Part shown: positions 1-13,983 of the stretch, in pieces
Position numbering within the stretch: position 1 is the stretch's first letter
Layout: each line of letters opens with the position of its first letter
Source: Ridgeia piscesae
Lineage: Eukaryota > Annelida > Polychaeta > Sabellida > Siboglinidae
Direction of reading: 5' to 3'
DNA: 64,000 bases
Assembly (NCBI GenBank): GCA_025642075.2
Contig: JAODUO010000883.1
Coordinates: forward strand, 62,001-126,000
The notes under the pieces: model-generated
Seen by the model: the letters and a program-made list of their open reading frames with translations, nothing else
Told to the model about the DNA's origin: nothing
Databases searched by the model: none
Position numbers and translations under genes: made by a program

Positions 1-1620
1 GTGCTGATTTGTAGTTGATGCGAAATATATGTCTATATTACAGTTATTGTGAGTGAAGTAAATAGGTGAACCACAAAGTGGCTGCGTCACGATTATGATT
101 AAATGCTCGTTAAAGTAGCCATGGGAGATTTCGAGGTTTTAAACCCAGAAGGTTGTCTGCATTGACGTTCTTCTAATCGTTCTGCATAATTGCCAGAGCG
201 GCCTGTAGAGACGGCCGGTTGTTTTTGAATGGGCTTTCACACGTTATACGAGGGCGTTTGAGGTACTTTTGTAAATTATTGAGCGAATGCGTTGTTTTGC
301 ATGTACAAAGTGTGTGTTTGTATGGAGTTGTTGTTGTGAGTTTAGTAGCAGAAGATTAGTTCACGAACAGATTTATAACTGCCGTTACAACGCTACCATT
401 AATATTTGTTAAAAAATGAATGTCACCTAGGCTGTGAATATTCAGTGTCTTTGATATCAACACGATCGTAAGAGTTGCTAAAAACGTCATCTTTAATCCT
501 ATTTGTATTTTTGGTAATAGCTTAACTGCGTTAATGTATTGTTATAAATTCATGTTCACAAAATGCCACAATTCGACTAATTTGTTCTCATTTTGCTACC
601 ACAAAATTACTTTCTGTCATTTCTGTCAAATGTTGTTAATTAAATAGTGTCACAAAACATTTCGTATTGGCTTTACATTGTCTTTGTGTGTATAGAAAAA
701 ACGGTGCACTTTGAATGCTATCAACTTTCATAACACGGATTCTGCAGTTGATTTATCGTTTAGCCTATCGTGAATTCAGATTTTAAAATGGCCAAACTAA
801 TTTATTTGTGTCGCTACATCTCGAGACATGCCAAAGTAAACTGCCGGGACAACATTGAACCTTCGACGTGTCAGTCACGTGATGCTTCGGAATGCTTGGA
901 AGGAAATGTCGACAACATCAACGCAGAAACACGAATTCTATCGCGTCTTCATGTGAAGCTGCAAGTCTTGAAACACTTCAGTGCATGTTGTTCAACATTT
1001 ATACAGTGTCTGATCGTTTCATAAAGTTTGCTCGCCATAGTGGATACAACGCATACTTAAGGCTGCGTTTTTTTGCGAAGTGAAGTTAAAATAGAAATAA
1101 AAATCGATCGCACTGAGAAGGCTCCTTGAATGTTGATGGATGACGTCATGATACTGCGAATCCTTCGAAGATGAACAACAACTCAAGGCCCACGTAAAGT
1201 TCGACTGTGGGGAGGTCTGCAGCTAACGTGTAGCTTTTTACGCGGAAAGATGACACTGATAGATAAACAACACAGTGTTCTCAATGCCATACTGCGTTTA
1301 GGGCGACCTGACTTCGTTATGATTCATCGGACCACAACGTGGATGTGCGGACTTGGAACTGTCAACTGACGACAGAAGACGAAACTCTGGGAAGCGGATG
1401 CACTGCTCAAAACGGATACAGTGGTTCTCGGTAATATGGCAATTAATTGTTGCCCAACACGTGTTTAAACATAGGTTATGAACACGCGACTCGGGACAAA
1501 CGTCAGCTGTGCGATAATAACTCAATCCACGAAGGATCAGACGTCGCTGTAAAAAACCGCATGTAGGGACTACATGCACAGTTTCAGAGTCTGTCTACGT
1601 TTCTGTATGTCTATGTATGA
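1..1620. other. no gene recognised
   Basis: Mixed-composition sequence. Open frames are short, with no domain or motif I know and no exon-like runs. I see no RNA gene, repeat or transposon end. Confidence 0.5.
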
Positions 1621-1623
1621 ATA

Positions 1624-1845
1624 TCTGTCAGTCAGTCAGTCAGTCAGTCAGTCAGTCAGCAGTCAGTCAGTCATCAGTCAGTCAGCCAGTCAGTCAGTCA
1701 GCCAGCCAGCCTGTATGTCCGTCCGTCCGTCCGTCCGTCCGTCCGTCCGTCCGTCCGTCCGTCCGTCCGTCCGTCCGTCCGTCCGTCCGTCCGTCCGTCC
1801 GTCCGTCCGTCCGTCCGTCCGTCCGTCCGTCCGTCCGTCCGTCCG
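1624..1845. repeat. compound (CAGT)n / (CCGT)n microsatellite
   Basis: About 75 nt of mostly CAGT with a few interruptions passes directly into about 130 nt of nearly pure CCGT. The long open frames reading poly-(S-V-Q-S) or poly-(R-P-S-V) are translation of the repeat, not a protein. The two motifs differ at one position, so one probably arose from the other by a point change followed by expansion (inference). Confidence 0.95.
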
Positions 1846-4830
1846 CCCCTCTGTTCGGCTGTTTGCCTATTTGTCTGTTTGCCTCTCTTCCAAGCACCTT
1901 CAGTCCCGCCCACCCCCTCTCTCTCCCTCTCCATATCACACTCACGCACGCACGCACGCACTATTATCACATCTAAGCATCAGCTACGACTGCGATATAA
2001 CCTCAACTTAATAAATCCGCGCCACACACTTCTGAGTTTGTTCGACTCGCGTGAAACTACATTTGTCGTCAAGTAGCCGAGTCAACACAACACATTAGTG
2101 TACCACGCACCCCGGAGTACCTGGCCGTCCTCAAGGTCGACTTGTAAACACCATCGGGTCGTGTTGTCCGCGTTCTGCCCACTTCTTGCCGCTGTCCTGA
2201 CACAGCCACCCTCAGAGATCCAACGGCCAACCGAAGACGCGTCATATCGCATTTCGCTGACACGCTAATGTATGGCCTCGCAGCAAAGTTCCAAACGTGA
2301 GCCTCAAACGAGGGACGACTTTGGTTCGTTATCATGTACTATAAACACGGGGAACTTTTTAATGCGACCGCCGCGATAGCGTCTGCCCGCGATAGCCGAC
2401 GTGAACAATGTCTAGAGCAGGTGTTTCCTTTTAGAACAGATTTCCAATATCGATAACCGTGCCGGGAGGCCGATGTGTCATCCACTCTCGGCAATATAAT
2501 TGTGCTAAAGCAGCTCCGGGGAACTGGTCAAAAGCGGGGCGATGAAATGCAAATATCGAGTATTAGACGGGAAGAGCGGAGGAATGCGGGCTATGGGGAG
2601 AGGAGAGGAGGAAACGAATGGACACAAGAATCGAGAACCTGCACCGAGTTCAGGCTGAGAACGGACTACAGGACAAAGAGAACTACAATAACGCAAATGT
2701 CAGTCTGGTTCTAGGTGATTTTGTTATACCTTATCTACAATGTAATAGGGCGTACACACAAGAGTGACAGAAAGAGCGTATGATATTGGGCGAACAGCGA
2801 AGATGGGCAAGGTAAAGTCGACAGTAATCGATCTAGGGCCTGGTCCGGTGTAAAGGGCAAAACTGCACCCTCTTAGGCTTCACATATTCAGTAACAGTAA
2901 CCTATAAATACCCCCTTTCCTGGGGTATGGGACCGAAGTTGTGTAAACCCCTAACAAAATGCTATTCCAAATATGAAAATAGAAAACATCTATGGGCGAG
3001 AAATTGGCGGGATTCAGATTTATCACCAAAGTATATACGCATGTTCGTGCCCGGCTATAAGCTATTATAGTAAAAACCTTATATTCTCGGTCACTGGTAG
3101 GCCTATCCTGAAAACCCCTCCCGCAGTCAATGTACCTATTTATGGCACAGCCGAAACCGATTTGCCTCCAGCGACAACGATTGACTGAGGGAACTATAGA
3201 AATTGCATTCCGCGGCCGTCGGTTTGGTCTCTGGCTCGTTTGAATGAGGTATTAGGTTACGGCACAAATTGTAAAAATAACAGCGGCGCACACCCTTGTA
3301 CAAACACTGTCAATAAATCGTCAACAAACCACGTAAACAGCGATCAGACACCGAACACGTGAACAGCTGAAAAACTGCGCACATCGGGCCTCACCAGCGG
3401 CAGCAGCAGCCGGCATTCAACGGGAGGAGCCTGTATCGCCCGCCTGCCTTCTAGGCTGTACCGCCTTAAGTTCACGGTTGTTGTTCCCCGTTACAAAATA
3501 GTCATCTTATGAGTTGAATCATCAAATGTTGTCTCGTATCTGAGCCATTGAGGGGTCAGGCCGCCGATCACTCATATTTACGCGATCTGTTTATAGAAAG
3601 CTTGCATTGCAATCAGTCTCAAGGTGGCTCGGTACAAACATATTCATCGCTGACCTGTCGTTGAAGTTGGACTTGGGCACAGGCATGAAGGGTCATTGAA
3701 TATGTAGGTTGCATAGACAATTAAATTAGTTACACTCTATGGGTAACAAGTAAATAGTCAGCAACCGTGGCAATTATCGGCTGTTTGAAATACCGTTGAA
3801 GTATTGAGTGGGCATTTATACATATTTAGCCACATGTCAATCACTTCGTAAAAACACAGCAAATCGGAAGTGTTTATTTGACCCAAAATAGAAACCAAAG
3901 CGGTACACTTTTTCAAAACAAAAATGTCTACACTCCATTATTATGAAATAATTTTGCATATATACAAGTATACATATTCATGTACTCACAGCGCCTCCGA
4001 ATGGATTTTATCTAGATTTATGGCGCTACATAAATGTTCTTCTTATTATTATTATATCTAAAATATGTAACATAAAAGTAGAAGCAATCACTGTATGATA
4101 TAATCAGCTAAATGTTTCTTGACGATGTACTAACGGATTCCTGTAGATAAATTAAAGAGAAGTCAGGGACATTGCCATTAAGACAACTGGTTAGAATCAT
4201 CGTTACATCCGAACGTGTATATTTTTGCAACAATTATTTGCACCTGCGGGTGGGGATTTTGAAGGACATCGCTTCCGGTACATCTCCCGCTCTGCTCCAC
4301 CGGCGTACATTTCCTGTTTCAGTGGGCATGCGAGTTTAAACAACGGTGCTCAAGTTAAGGCATCATTCATGGATTCTATCGTGTGTAAATTCACGACTCT
4401 TCTGCACTTGCCCGCGCTGATAAAACGGAGCGCAACGTCGTTTATATCTGTCAACCAAACAGCACTGATTCTTCAAAGGAATTCGATAGACAACACGACC
4501 GCTATCTTCATAAACATATTAATATCAACATGAACTACCTATGCGACACATGATTAGTTGGCTTCTGTCATTCTTTCATAGAACAACAATAATAACGTGT
4601 TTTATTGATTATCTCGAATAATAACATGCTACGAGTCCAGACCAATATACTATCTATCAAACAGTCAACCAACTATAAGCAATGGTAGAAAGCATAGTGC
4701 TTAGGAATCCAGTTTCAGCTAGCACAATTCTCGCCGATGCTGGGATCTCCTTGCTAACGTCAGCCAACCAGTCAGTTCCTGTATAACTCAGCATAACTCA
4801 GTATAACTTGTTTTGTTCGTGTTTACTTCT
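1846..4830. other. no gene recognised
   Basis: Unique-looking sequence with only short open frames and no recognisable domain. A short GCAC run lies near 1,945. I see no clear transposon ends. Confidence 0.5.
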
Positions 4831-4839
4831 TTGGTCCAA

Positions 4840-5590
4840 CCTGATCGCTCCCTAAATCAGCTCAGAGATGTCTCCAAGAGGTGTCTCTTTGGATGCAAAA
4901 CAGTAAAGTAAAGCTTAATGCAGATAAGACCGAATTTCTCATCATTGGTACCACAAAGCAGCGAAGAAAACTTTATGGGTTTTTCCCGACACATATTTTG
5001 AGTCAGAATATCACACCAGCCGCCTCAGTGCTTAATCTCGGGGTAACGTTTGATGAAACCTTCAATTTCTAACAACATTTATCAAAAACATGTATATCTC
5101 ACTTTCCGTTGCCTAGAACACTGCAACAGCTCTAGTAAGCAGCAGACTTGACTACTGCAATTCCCTCCTTTACAATACTGCAAACAAGGATATAGCAAAA
5201 CTGCAACATATCCAAAAAAATTGCAAGCGTAGTCACGCGTTCTCTTCGGTTTTCTCGCTCAGTTCCGCTTCTGAAATCATGACATTGGCTCCATCGCATT
5301 ATTTTCAAGATTTTGTACAATAGCCTATCAAACCCTCTCATCAACATAAGCAGCATATCTGAAGTTGATGCTCGCTCAATCAAGACATTCCAGACAGCTA
5401 CGATCAATCAGTGGTGATCCTCTTTACATTCCTCGGGTGAAAACAAAAGTTGAAACCCGAGCTGTCTCTGTTAACTGCCGCATCAACTCTGTGGAATTCG
5501 CTTCCTGCCAGTGTTAAAATTAGAAGGAAACAGTTTCATTTCGCCGGCGTCTAAAAACCTACTTTTTAAGGCTGCCTATCCTCCTTAGAT
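4840..5590 (+). pseudogene. decayed non-LTR retrotransposon (CR1/Jockey-like LINE), reverse transcriptase C-terminal part
   Basis: Conceptual translation gives pieces typical of the C-terminal half of CR1/Jockey-type reverse transcriptases: KLNADKTEFLIIGT and SVLNLGVTFDE (about 4,910-5,065), LVSSRLDYCNSLLYN (about 5,133-5,177), and LWNSLPASVK (about 5,489-5,518). They follow one another in the order expected for this family. The last piece is in a different frame from the first two, and stops lie between them, so the copy is dead. The 5' part (endonuclease, RT palm) is absent, as in usual 5'-truncated insertions. The family call rests on remembered motifs, not on a search. Confidence 0.85.
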
Positions 5591-6240
5591 TCCTAGCACT
5601 TTCGCGCATTGTTATACGATTACGAAATCGCTTAATCCCTTTACTTGGTTTTACCGCGCCACTGAGCTCGATCTTCGATGATATTGACGCATAAGAAGTC
5701 ATTATTATTATAAACCAAGTCGACGTTGTCTCACTAACAAGTCTGAAGGTAACTATCATCAAACCCGTATTCTTATATTCATGGCACCATTTCAATAAAC
5801 CATTTCTTGCTGTCGCATAAAGGAACTTATAACTGAGTTTTATTATAGCTGTGTAGAAAAGGTCGGTGGTTGTTAAAACGCAGTGTTCGACTCATCGCGC
5901 ACGTAAAACGAAGACAACACCGAATAAACAAAGTAACTGGTTGACTTCCACTGGTATGTGCTGTTTACCGGGTAAACCGGTGCCACCCGGAAACGTTACG
6001 ACTTCCCGTGCGAACTGAGGACGTCCCCAAATAATTTACTAGGGTGGCACAGAGGCATTCGTCGGTCGTTTTGGGGTTAATAGGCGAAGGGCAAGAAGAA
6101 ACATGGAAACACAGATTTTACATCCGCTCACTAACCGAAGCAACTTCGTCAAATCAGACCAACAACACGATACTTATGAAGTCAAACCATATTATTATTA
6201 TACTATTGCTACTGCTACTACTATTCCTCCTCCTAGTATA
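5591..6240. other. no gene recognised
   Basis: No coding signal or repeat identified between the LINE fragment and the trinucleotide tract. Confidence 0.4.
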
Positions 6241-6446
<206 letters not shown>

Positions 6447-8273
6447 GCATTTATTGAGCGGTAATTGCCGCATACCGGTTCGATGCGCTGTACATAACAA
6501 TACAATTTTGATTGTTGACAACAATGATATGTAATACTAAATTGTTTCTGAGCAAAGCGCGGTACACAGCATTTATGAACATTCTCACGAACAGGGACGG
6601 ACCGTTTGAGCTAGTATAATGCCTAATTTATAGCAAACTGAGGCACATCCTGAGTAAAAGACATACACAACAGAACGTTTGTTTTCAAAACAAAATACAC
6701 GACAAACATCACCTCCTATCTTTACTGTTATCATTATTATTGTTATTATTGTAATTGTTAGTATTATTGCACTGCATGGAAGCATTGTCTTAACAAAAAG
6801 ACAATGATAACATATTGCATTTCTATTAAGATGCTCTTTGATTTTGGACTTATATATTCAACTAACATCATAGTCACATGTTCATTCATATTCTGAGGAT
6901 AACCCGCAGAACTTAGTTTTTTTTCGAAACCAACAACGACATTTTGCGTTTCGCCCTAAAACCTTTCGTATCAAGGATAAAGAAAAAACATCATGCATTG
7001 CGAATAAATGGCCGGTGAAGATCTGGATTATCGAGACACGCTGACGTAATTTACTCACGCGACTACTCCGCGTGCATCGGAGTAACTGCACGTCACATGT
7101 TAGCGAGCAATTTCAGTGGGTTAACGAGACATGTTTCTTCGAACTGTTTCGTAATAACACGTCCGTGATGTTGCGAGTCCACTCTTGTGCAACGGGGTAA
7201 AACGGTTCAGTTGTTCCTTTAGAATGAAAAAGCGTTTAGACAGTTTGATGATGGGAAATTAAGCGGCGACTGGCAGTTTACGGTGATGTATTGAACTTGT
7301 TCGGTGCATCGGAGTAACTCCTGAGATTGGGTTACAGTTATTTCCGTAATAAGACAAAGTTCGTCGTCGCCGGCCCCCGACTGACGGTCGGGAGAGCTAT
7401 TGTTCACAGTGGCCTTTCGGCACTGGTGGCGACAACGTCGGCACCTGACGACACAGTCGTTTCGGCACGACGCTTTGGCTCCAAGGGCTGGTGCTATCAC
7501 GCAGAACACGGTCATTGACCTGTAGTTCGAACAATGTCTTATGAATGAAACTGTAAATGTATTGTTTTGGTTGCCTAGATCCAGCTGATTGCTGTGGTCC
7601 AGTCAGGGGCCTGGGGTATTCCTACACCCGGTACAACGTGGCCTACTTGAAGAAGGTTAACATTGTTATACGTAATCAACACTGCACCGTGTTTATTGTT
7701 GGTGTTGTATTTGTTTCTGTGCACCCTGTCACCGGGTTGTACCCTGGTCGTCATTCACGTCATCTGTCTCTGTCACTGTCAGCCTTGTCTTCCGGGGCTG
7801 TGTCACGGTCATTGTCGTTCTTATTGTTATCCGTGTCATTTATGTTGTTGTTATTATTGTTGTTGTCGTTGGTATTGTTGTTATTATTATTGTTATTGTA
7901 CTTGCTGTTACCGTCGCTACTGTTTTTTCTGCTACTGTTATTGTTGTTGTTATTATTAGGCCCTACTGTTGTTATTGTTGTTGTTAATAATTATTCTTGC
8001 TGTTATTGTTATTATGGTTAATATTATTACTGTTATTACTATTGTTATTTTAAATATTGTATTGTTGTCACTCTAATTAGTTAATTGTTATTGTTGCTTC
8101 ATATCAAAGTTATTGTAGTTACTCGTGGTTTTGTACCTGCCATTACTGTTACTGCTATAGTTGTTGTCACTGGTACTTGTGTCATTGTCTTCTTTTTACC
8201 GTTGTCACTCTGTCATGTTATCATTGCTACTGTTATTGTTGTTATTGTAAATTGTGTCATTTTTCTCACTAGT
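6447..8273. other. no gene; T/G-rich low-complexity sequence in the second half
   Basis: No gene is recognised. From about 7,800 the + strand becomes rich in TTG, TTA and TTATTG words and grades into the ordered 15-nt repeat that follows. The Leu/Val-rich open frame there comes from composition bias. Confidence 0.5.
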
Positions 8274-8915
8274 ATTATTGTTACTACTGTTATTGGTGTT
8301 ACTGTTATTGGTGTTACTGTTATTGGTGTTACTATTATTTGTGTTACTGTTATTGGTGTTACTGTTATTGGTGTTACTGTTATTGGTGTTACTGTTATTG
8401 GTGTTACTGTTATTGGTGTTACTGTTATTGGTGTTACTGTTATTGTTACTACTGTTATTGGTGTTACTGTTATTGGTGTTACTATTATTGGTGTTACTGT
8501 TATTTGTGTTACTGTTATTGGTGTTACTATTATTTGTGTTACTGTTATTGGTGTTACTGTTATTGGTGTTACTGTTATTGGTGTTACTGTTATTGGTGTT
8601 ACTGTTATTGGTCTTACTGTTATTGGTGTTACTGTTATTGTTACTACTGTTATTGGTGTTACTGTTATTGGTGTTACTGTTATTGGTGTTACTGTTATTT
8701 GTGTTACTGTTATTGGTCTTACTGTTATTTGTGTTACTGTTATTGGTGTTACTGTTATTGGTGTTACTGTTATTGGTGTTACTGTTATTGGTGTTACTGT
8801 TATTGGTGTTACTGTTATTGGTGTTACTGTTATTGGTGTTACTGTTATTGGTGTTACTGTTATTGGTGTTACTGTTATTGGTGTTACTGTTATTGGTGTT
8901 ACTGTTATTGGTGTT
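8274..8915. repeat. 15-nt minisatellite (unit GTTACTGTTATTGGT)
   Basis: About 42 head-to-tail units read V-T-V-I-G in one frame. Variants are substitutions (GGT to TGT, CTG to CTA, GTG to CTT), plus units shortened by one triplet set near 8,448 and 8,640. All length changes keep a multiple of three, so a 308-codon frame stays open. I attribute this to the repeat arithmetic and not to a gene: there is no start context, flanking domain or splice structure. A larger period is visible, because the blocks around 8,445 and 8,640 carry the same order of variants. Confidence 0.93.
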
Positions 8916-9171
8916 AATACAGCTACAGTGTTTTTGTTTTTGTGGTTTTACGTTCTTGCTATTGTTAATGTTGTTACTGTTATAAACATTGCCATTACAT
9001 GTATTATGTAATAATTTAGCTATTTCAATTACTCTTACTAGTGTAAAAGGAAGTTCGTATATAGTGCAGTATCCAATCCTCAGGATCGCTCAAAGCCCTT
9101 TACACTTTACTTCCCTAACAGCCTGTTCACTCAGACACCATCTCGGCTTCTCTGGGAAGCATCCAGCCATA

Positions 9172-9372
9172 TGTTACAATTAATGCGCGAAGGCTGCTCG
9201 TACACATATCCACCACTGTCTATAGCCAGATATTCATTTATAAAGCTGAGTAAACTGGAGCAATTTAGAGTGAAAACATTTGCCCAAGATTTTAACATCG
9301 CAGCACAGGATTCGAACCCGGGTTCTCGTAGTCGAGAGTCCGAAGCTCTATCCCTGAGCCATTGCGCTCTGT
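9172..9372 (-). mobile_element. tRNA-derived SINE (or tRNA pseudogene with SINE body)
   Basis: On the minus strand there is an A-box-like TGGCTCAGGGATAG (9,361-9,348) and a consensus B-box GGTTCGAATCC (9,318-9,308) at tRNA spacing, which form an internal RNA polymerase III promoter. After the tRNA-like head the sequence continues into a body containing TTGCTCCAGTTTACTCAGC (around 9,260), a motif I associate with tRNA-headed SINEs of marine invertebrates. No clear target-site duplication is seen. Because the body follows the head directly, a functional tRNA gene is unlikely. Confidence 0.65.
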
Positions 9373-9988
9373 AGATGTAGATGTTGTAGCTTGTGTTATT
9401 TTACATGTGTTGTTTTGATTGATGTTGTTATTGTGGTTACTTGTATTGTTGTTATTTGTATTGTTATAACTGGTATCTTAACAAGGCAACTCATCTCCAC
9501 CAAACGTGATGCTCTTCCGTAAGACTTTTTATCCGTTCGCTCCCTGTGTATGTACGCGTTCTGCTCTAATGCTCTATAATCTACATTTCCAGAAGAATCT
9601 TCGGTCCAGTAGCCTATGTCAAGTCTTCAGTGTGCTTTGTAACATTCCAATCATAAATATACACCTGGAATTTTCGTTGACCTTTGAACCTTTGACGTCG
9701 TGTTCTGACGTGGTTGCTTTGGCGTTTCTCTTCAGTCGTTCAAAGTACAACGGAAATGATCATACAAATAAATACATGTGTGTAGATATCCGACCCAGCG
9801 CGGCGTTATGCAAATAACCTGAAGATTTGAACATTTCTGTGAGTTTTTCAAGTGGAGTCAGTGACATGTGCCAACAATGAATTGGCAGTAATGATTATGT
9901 CTGGCTGGCTAACGACCATCTCCATTAATATGTTATCTTTAATATGCCATGTTCAAAATTATTCTCATAAATCAAATGAAGTTTTACG
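9373..9988. other. no gene recognised
   Basis: More TTGTTATTG-like low complexity up to about 9,475, then unremarkable sequence. Confidence 0.4.
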
Positions 9989-9989
9989 A

Positions 9990-10050
9990 TATTTTATTAT
10001 AACTAATTTGTCTAACAGCCTTTTGGATAATTTTAAATACAGTGAGGAGT

Positions 10051-10120
<70 letters not shown>

Positions 10121-10183
10121 ACTCCCTCACTGTATTTAAAATTATCCAAAAGGCTGTTAGACAAATTAGTTATAATAAAATAC
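9990..10183. repeat. near-perfect palindrome with a (TA)n centre
   Basis: The left arm (about 9,990-10,055) is the reverse complement of the right arm (about 10,117-10,183) with a single extra C in the right arm. The centre is about 60 nt of pure TA, itself self-complementary. The whole could fold into one 190-nt hairpin. It resembles a fold-back MITE, but no target duplication is evident outside the arms. Confidence 0.9.
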
Positions 10184-12629
10184 GCCCGCTTATATCAGCA
10201 TTGCGTCCCAAGCATTTATTTATCAATGAATAGAGACTTAATAAAGATAACTGTGTCTATTTATATTCGCTGGGACATAACGATGATTCTTGTAGAACAC
10301 AAAGACACAGCCACAGCACCTTAGCCTTAGGTATTTGCATTGCGAGATTTAGCGATATCCACGACGATGGACGGACAATGTCCCGCTGAGGATAAACTAA
10401 ATACAAATGGGCTAACGTATATGTGTATGCTTATTTTTGTGTATAATGTTAGTTCCTGACTTAGTAAATATGTTTTTTTTTATCGTAAAACGTAATGCAC
10501 TCGCACCGAAGTCGGAACTGGGATGAAGGGAAATCACTTTATGCATCTGAGTTTGTTTACAGGAAAGGCTTCTTCTATTTATTGGATTTCACATTTTGAT
10601 TTTTCATTAGTCAATTGGTTGGCAAATAAAGCCAAGAGGAATATTGTTATCCGTGTGCAGCGAAATTAGTTTCTTTTTTAAAAGTATAACTTGTAAGTCA
10701 CTAAAAGCAAATTGTATGGATGCTATGTAAGCGAATGATTTTTTTTTATAATATAATCGAATCCAAGCTAAAAACGTTTGTTTCCATTTTGGTGAAAACA
10801 GCATATTTAAATTCACTGCTATCTTCTTCTTAGTTTAGTTCATCACGCTGTACTAGCCACGCACAACTAGAGTATTGTAGAGTTATCTTACCCCAAACAG
10901 CACATTGCAACTAACAACTATCTTATCCAAAAGAAGTGGAAATTGTTTACCTCTAATTTGTTACAATGGCGGCCTCGTCCGCTTAGTGTAACACAGTTTG
11001 GTGTGTCGCCATCTGTCGGATAAAAACATTATCATTATTATAGCCCGCATCAGTCAAACGCTATTATTCGTTTTTTTACACAATTATTACTTATTGTACA
11101 CATATAATGGTATCAAATTCTGGATTTTTGCACTGTTTGTAATTTAAGGACTAATTTTTGTTTCTATTATAAATGCGCACAATAAATTTTATGAAGACTG
11201 TTTTTGCGAACACGCAGATATGTACAATAATCATTGTATAGTATGGCAATTTAAAATTGCTTAGAGTAATGGTTATACAGAGAAATGCTTAAGGCATAGA
11301 CCTAAACGAAATCAAAAGATGACATTAATTAATTTTCAATTTGCGTCGTGAAATCGTCTGTGTTTAAAATAAAACTGTCCAGCGCAGTAACGGGCCCCGT
11401 ACACTGTTCACCATAACATAATTAGACGCTATACTCTTTTGTTCACATAATGCAAAAGGCCCAATAGACAAATAAATATCTATTATTCAGATGTATCCAA
11501 TAACAATGCCAAACTGATATGGTGGCAAGTATGTTCAAGTGAGCCGTAAGCTTGCGGTGTGTCGTTTATTTGTAGGACCTCTGCACGCACGTGGCTATTT
11601 ATACCTTGGCCAACGGGTATGTCCAACCCTGGAGAACAACCAGAACAAGATGTTAAATAATTAACTACACGTTTTTGGCAATTAGTTGCATTGTATTCGA
11701 CGTCTACGACGGTTGTGGGCTGTGTCAGCCACTGTGACCTGCTCTGATAACGCCCTAACACGCCTAGGCTGGGCAGCAATGTGGAGTTCTCCGGAAATGT
11801 GCACCTTTGATTCTTTTGACGAATGTAAATGTGCATGGTTTAATATGAGTGGTCGTAGCATATTAGTAAACACCAGAAGGAGTTGGACGTCGTATTACCA
11901 TGTACGCCTAGTGTAATATTTAGCGACTGTCATATAATAATGAGCAAATAAAACCCCATGAATGAATTTAGACCCTGTGAGAGAAATAATGTGAATGGAT
12001 TAATTTACTTAATATTATATAATATATTCACATATCAGAAGTAAAATGTATAGGATTACTTGCTTATTCGCCAAAGTCGACCATTAGGCCGACACGACAA
12101 CATTGCTTGTTGCGGTCTGCGTGTCATACCAAGTGGAGTCGCGTCTCACGGGGTCGTCCGTTGCTGATCTTCTCCAACGGTTTCAGAACCTTCCTGGTTT
12201 TCGATATCTTTTTCTTTAAAGTTGCATTCAGCATACATTTTTAAATACACCTCACTTCGTATGACTAATCATGACACGAATTCCACTGTTCATGTTGTGT
12301 CGCCATTTTATTTTGAAAATGCACCTAAAACGTATGTAGATGGAAATTTGAAGTTTAGGGTAAGGCGGGAGAATACGCCTATGTTAAGCAAGAAATTGAC
12401 TACTAAAGCTTAATATTCCCACATATCCAACATTCAAAGTATCATTACTAGAAATTTTCATTATATATGCATTCTAAACAAACTTTAAAAAGTAAGCGTG
12501 TTGTCCCTTGGCTGGGGCGTATTGCTCCACCAAAAGGGGCAATTCGCCCAGGGTGGGCGTTTTACACCCACAACCATTGTTTGACATACCATTTGTCATA
12601 TACATCATACATACAGTACCTACCGATTA
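10184..12629. other. no gene recognised
   Basis: AT-rich sequence. The longest open frame (minus strand, 11,483-11,836) has no motif I recognise, no splice context and no neighbouring exon, so I do not call it. Confidence 0.45.
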
Positions 12630-12839
12630 AACACGCACACGCACACGCACACGCACACGCACACGCACACGCACACGCACACGCACACGCACACGCACAC
12701 GCACACGCACACGCACACGCACACGCACACGCACACGCACACGCACACGCACACGCACACGCACACGCACACGCACACGCACACGCACACGCACACGCAC
12801 ACGCACACGCACACGCACACGCACACGCACACGCACACG

Positions 12840-12891
<52 letters not shown>
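12630..12891. repeat. compound (ACACGC)n then (AT)n microsatellite
   Basis: About 35 uninterrupted hexamers, strictly alternating CG- and CA-containing dinucleotide pairs, then about 50 nt of pure AT. The whole tract is alternating purine-pyrimidine, the composition that favours Z-DNA in the first half and cruciform extrusion in the second (inference from composition). Confidence 0.95.
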
Positions 12892-12895
<4 letters not shown>

Positions 12896-13983
12896 GGATG
12901 GATTAAGGATATAATTGATCAAATTAAATCAACTAATCATGCTTAATTGAAATCGTTTCACTTGTGTCAAACCTGTTTAGTCTACGGGCCAAGACTTGCA
13001 AATTCATTTACTGGTACCAGATGGAGTGGCATTGTGTAGTTATGATTTTTTAAAATAATCCATGTCTCACACACATATTTTGTACGATGACCAATATTGC
13101 GGGGCAGCTGTTATTTGTGAATCCAGGCTGTTTGAAACAAATCCCTCAAGCAATAAATAGAATGACTGCATGAACACGCGATTTTAGTCGTATATTTTGT
13201 TGAAATGGTTGCTTCAGCAAATTATGTTTACGAAAACATTTAAGGGAAATTTTTTAAAGTGTCAAATATATACGGTACACTAATGTTAACTCTAGAATAT
13301 ATCATGTCGCAGTAGTATTGGAATTCACATATTTAATTGTTATCAACATTGTCAGCTTTGCCTTTGCCAACAATGTTGGTAACGCTTAAAATGTGTGAAT
13401 CATATTACTAACTTGTACACATTCTGCTCTTGCGGTCACATTTTCAGTTGCGCCTGTAAATGTGTGGTTATTTGTTGACATAATAAACTAGATGCTATTA
13501 ACTGATGTGTAGTAATTGTTCTAATGTATAATATGTTCTAATACTGTTTTCTACGGAAATGATTGGAACCCTGTCTGTATACATACTGTGTCAATATATG
13601 ACTTGTGCAAAAGCCTGGTAACGCCGCGTGAATGCTGGGGATATACATTGCACTAACAAATCAATAGAGATAATAAAGAACACTTTGAAACACACACTTT
13701 AATTATGTTAGCAACTCCGTCACTTGACGATGTAAATATATGTCAGTGTGTCACTGTACCTTGTAAGTTTTCCCAACATCTTTGCTTGAGGAGTGGGTGG
13801 GTGTCATCGGTCGTACCCTTTTTATTATTACTGACTATCTTTATACAGGCCCTTAAGCCTAAGGCGAAGAATGCGTATTTTTTTTCGCACAAAGTGTGTG
13901 TTTGTTTGATTGTGTGCGTGTGTGTATTATGTGTGTGTGTGCGTGCGTATATGCTAAGTTGTGTGTGTATAATGCATGTGTAC

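Noticed and set aside
8085..9011. 308-codon frame with VTVIG repeats as a structural protein gene
   Set aside because: It is explained by a 15-nt minisatellite in T/G-rich sequence. No start context, exon structure or flanking domain was found.
9300..9375. Functional tRNA gene on the minus strand
   Set aside because: A and B boxes are present, but the anticodon and acceptor stems do not pair convincingly by eye and a SINE body follows directly.
11483..11836. Minus-strand 117-codon frame
   Set aside because: No motif, no splice partners, and an overlapping frame of similar length; treated as chance.
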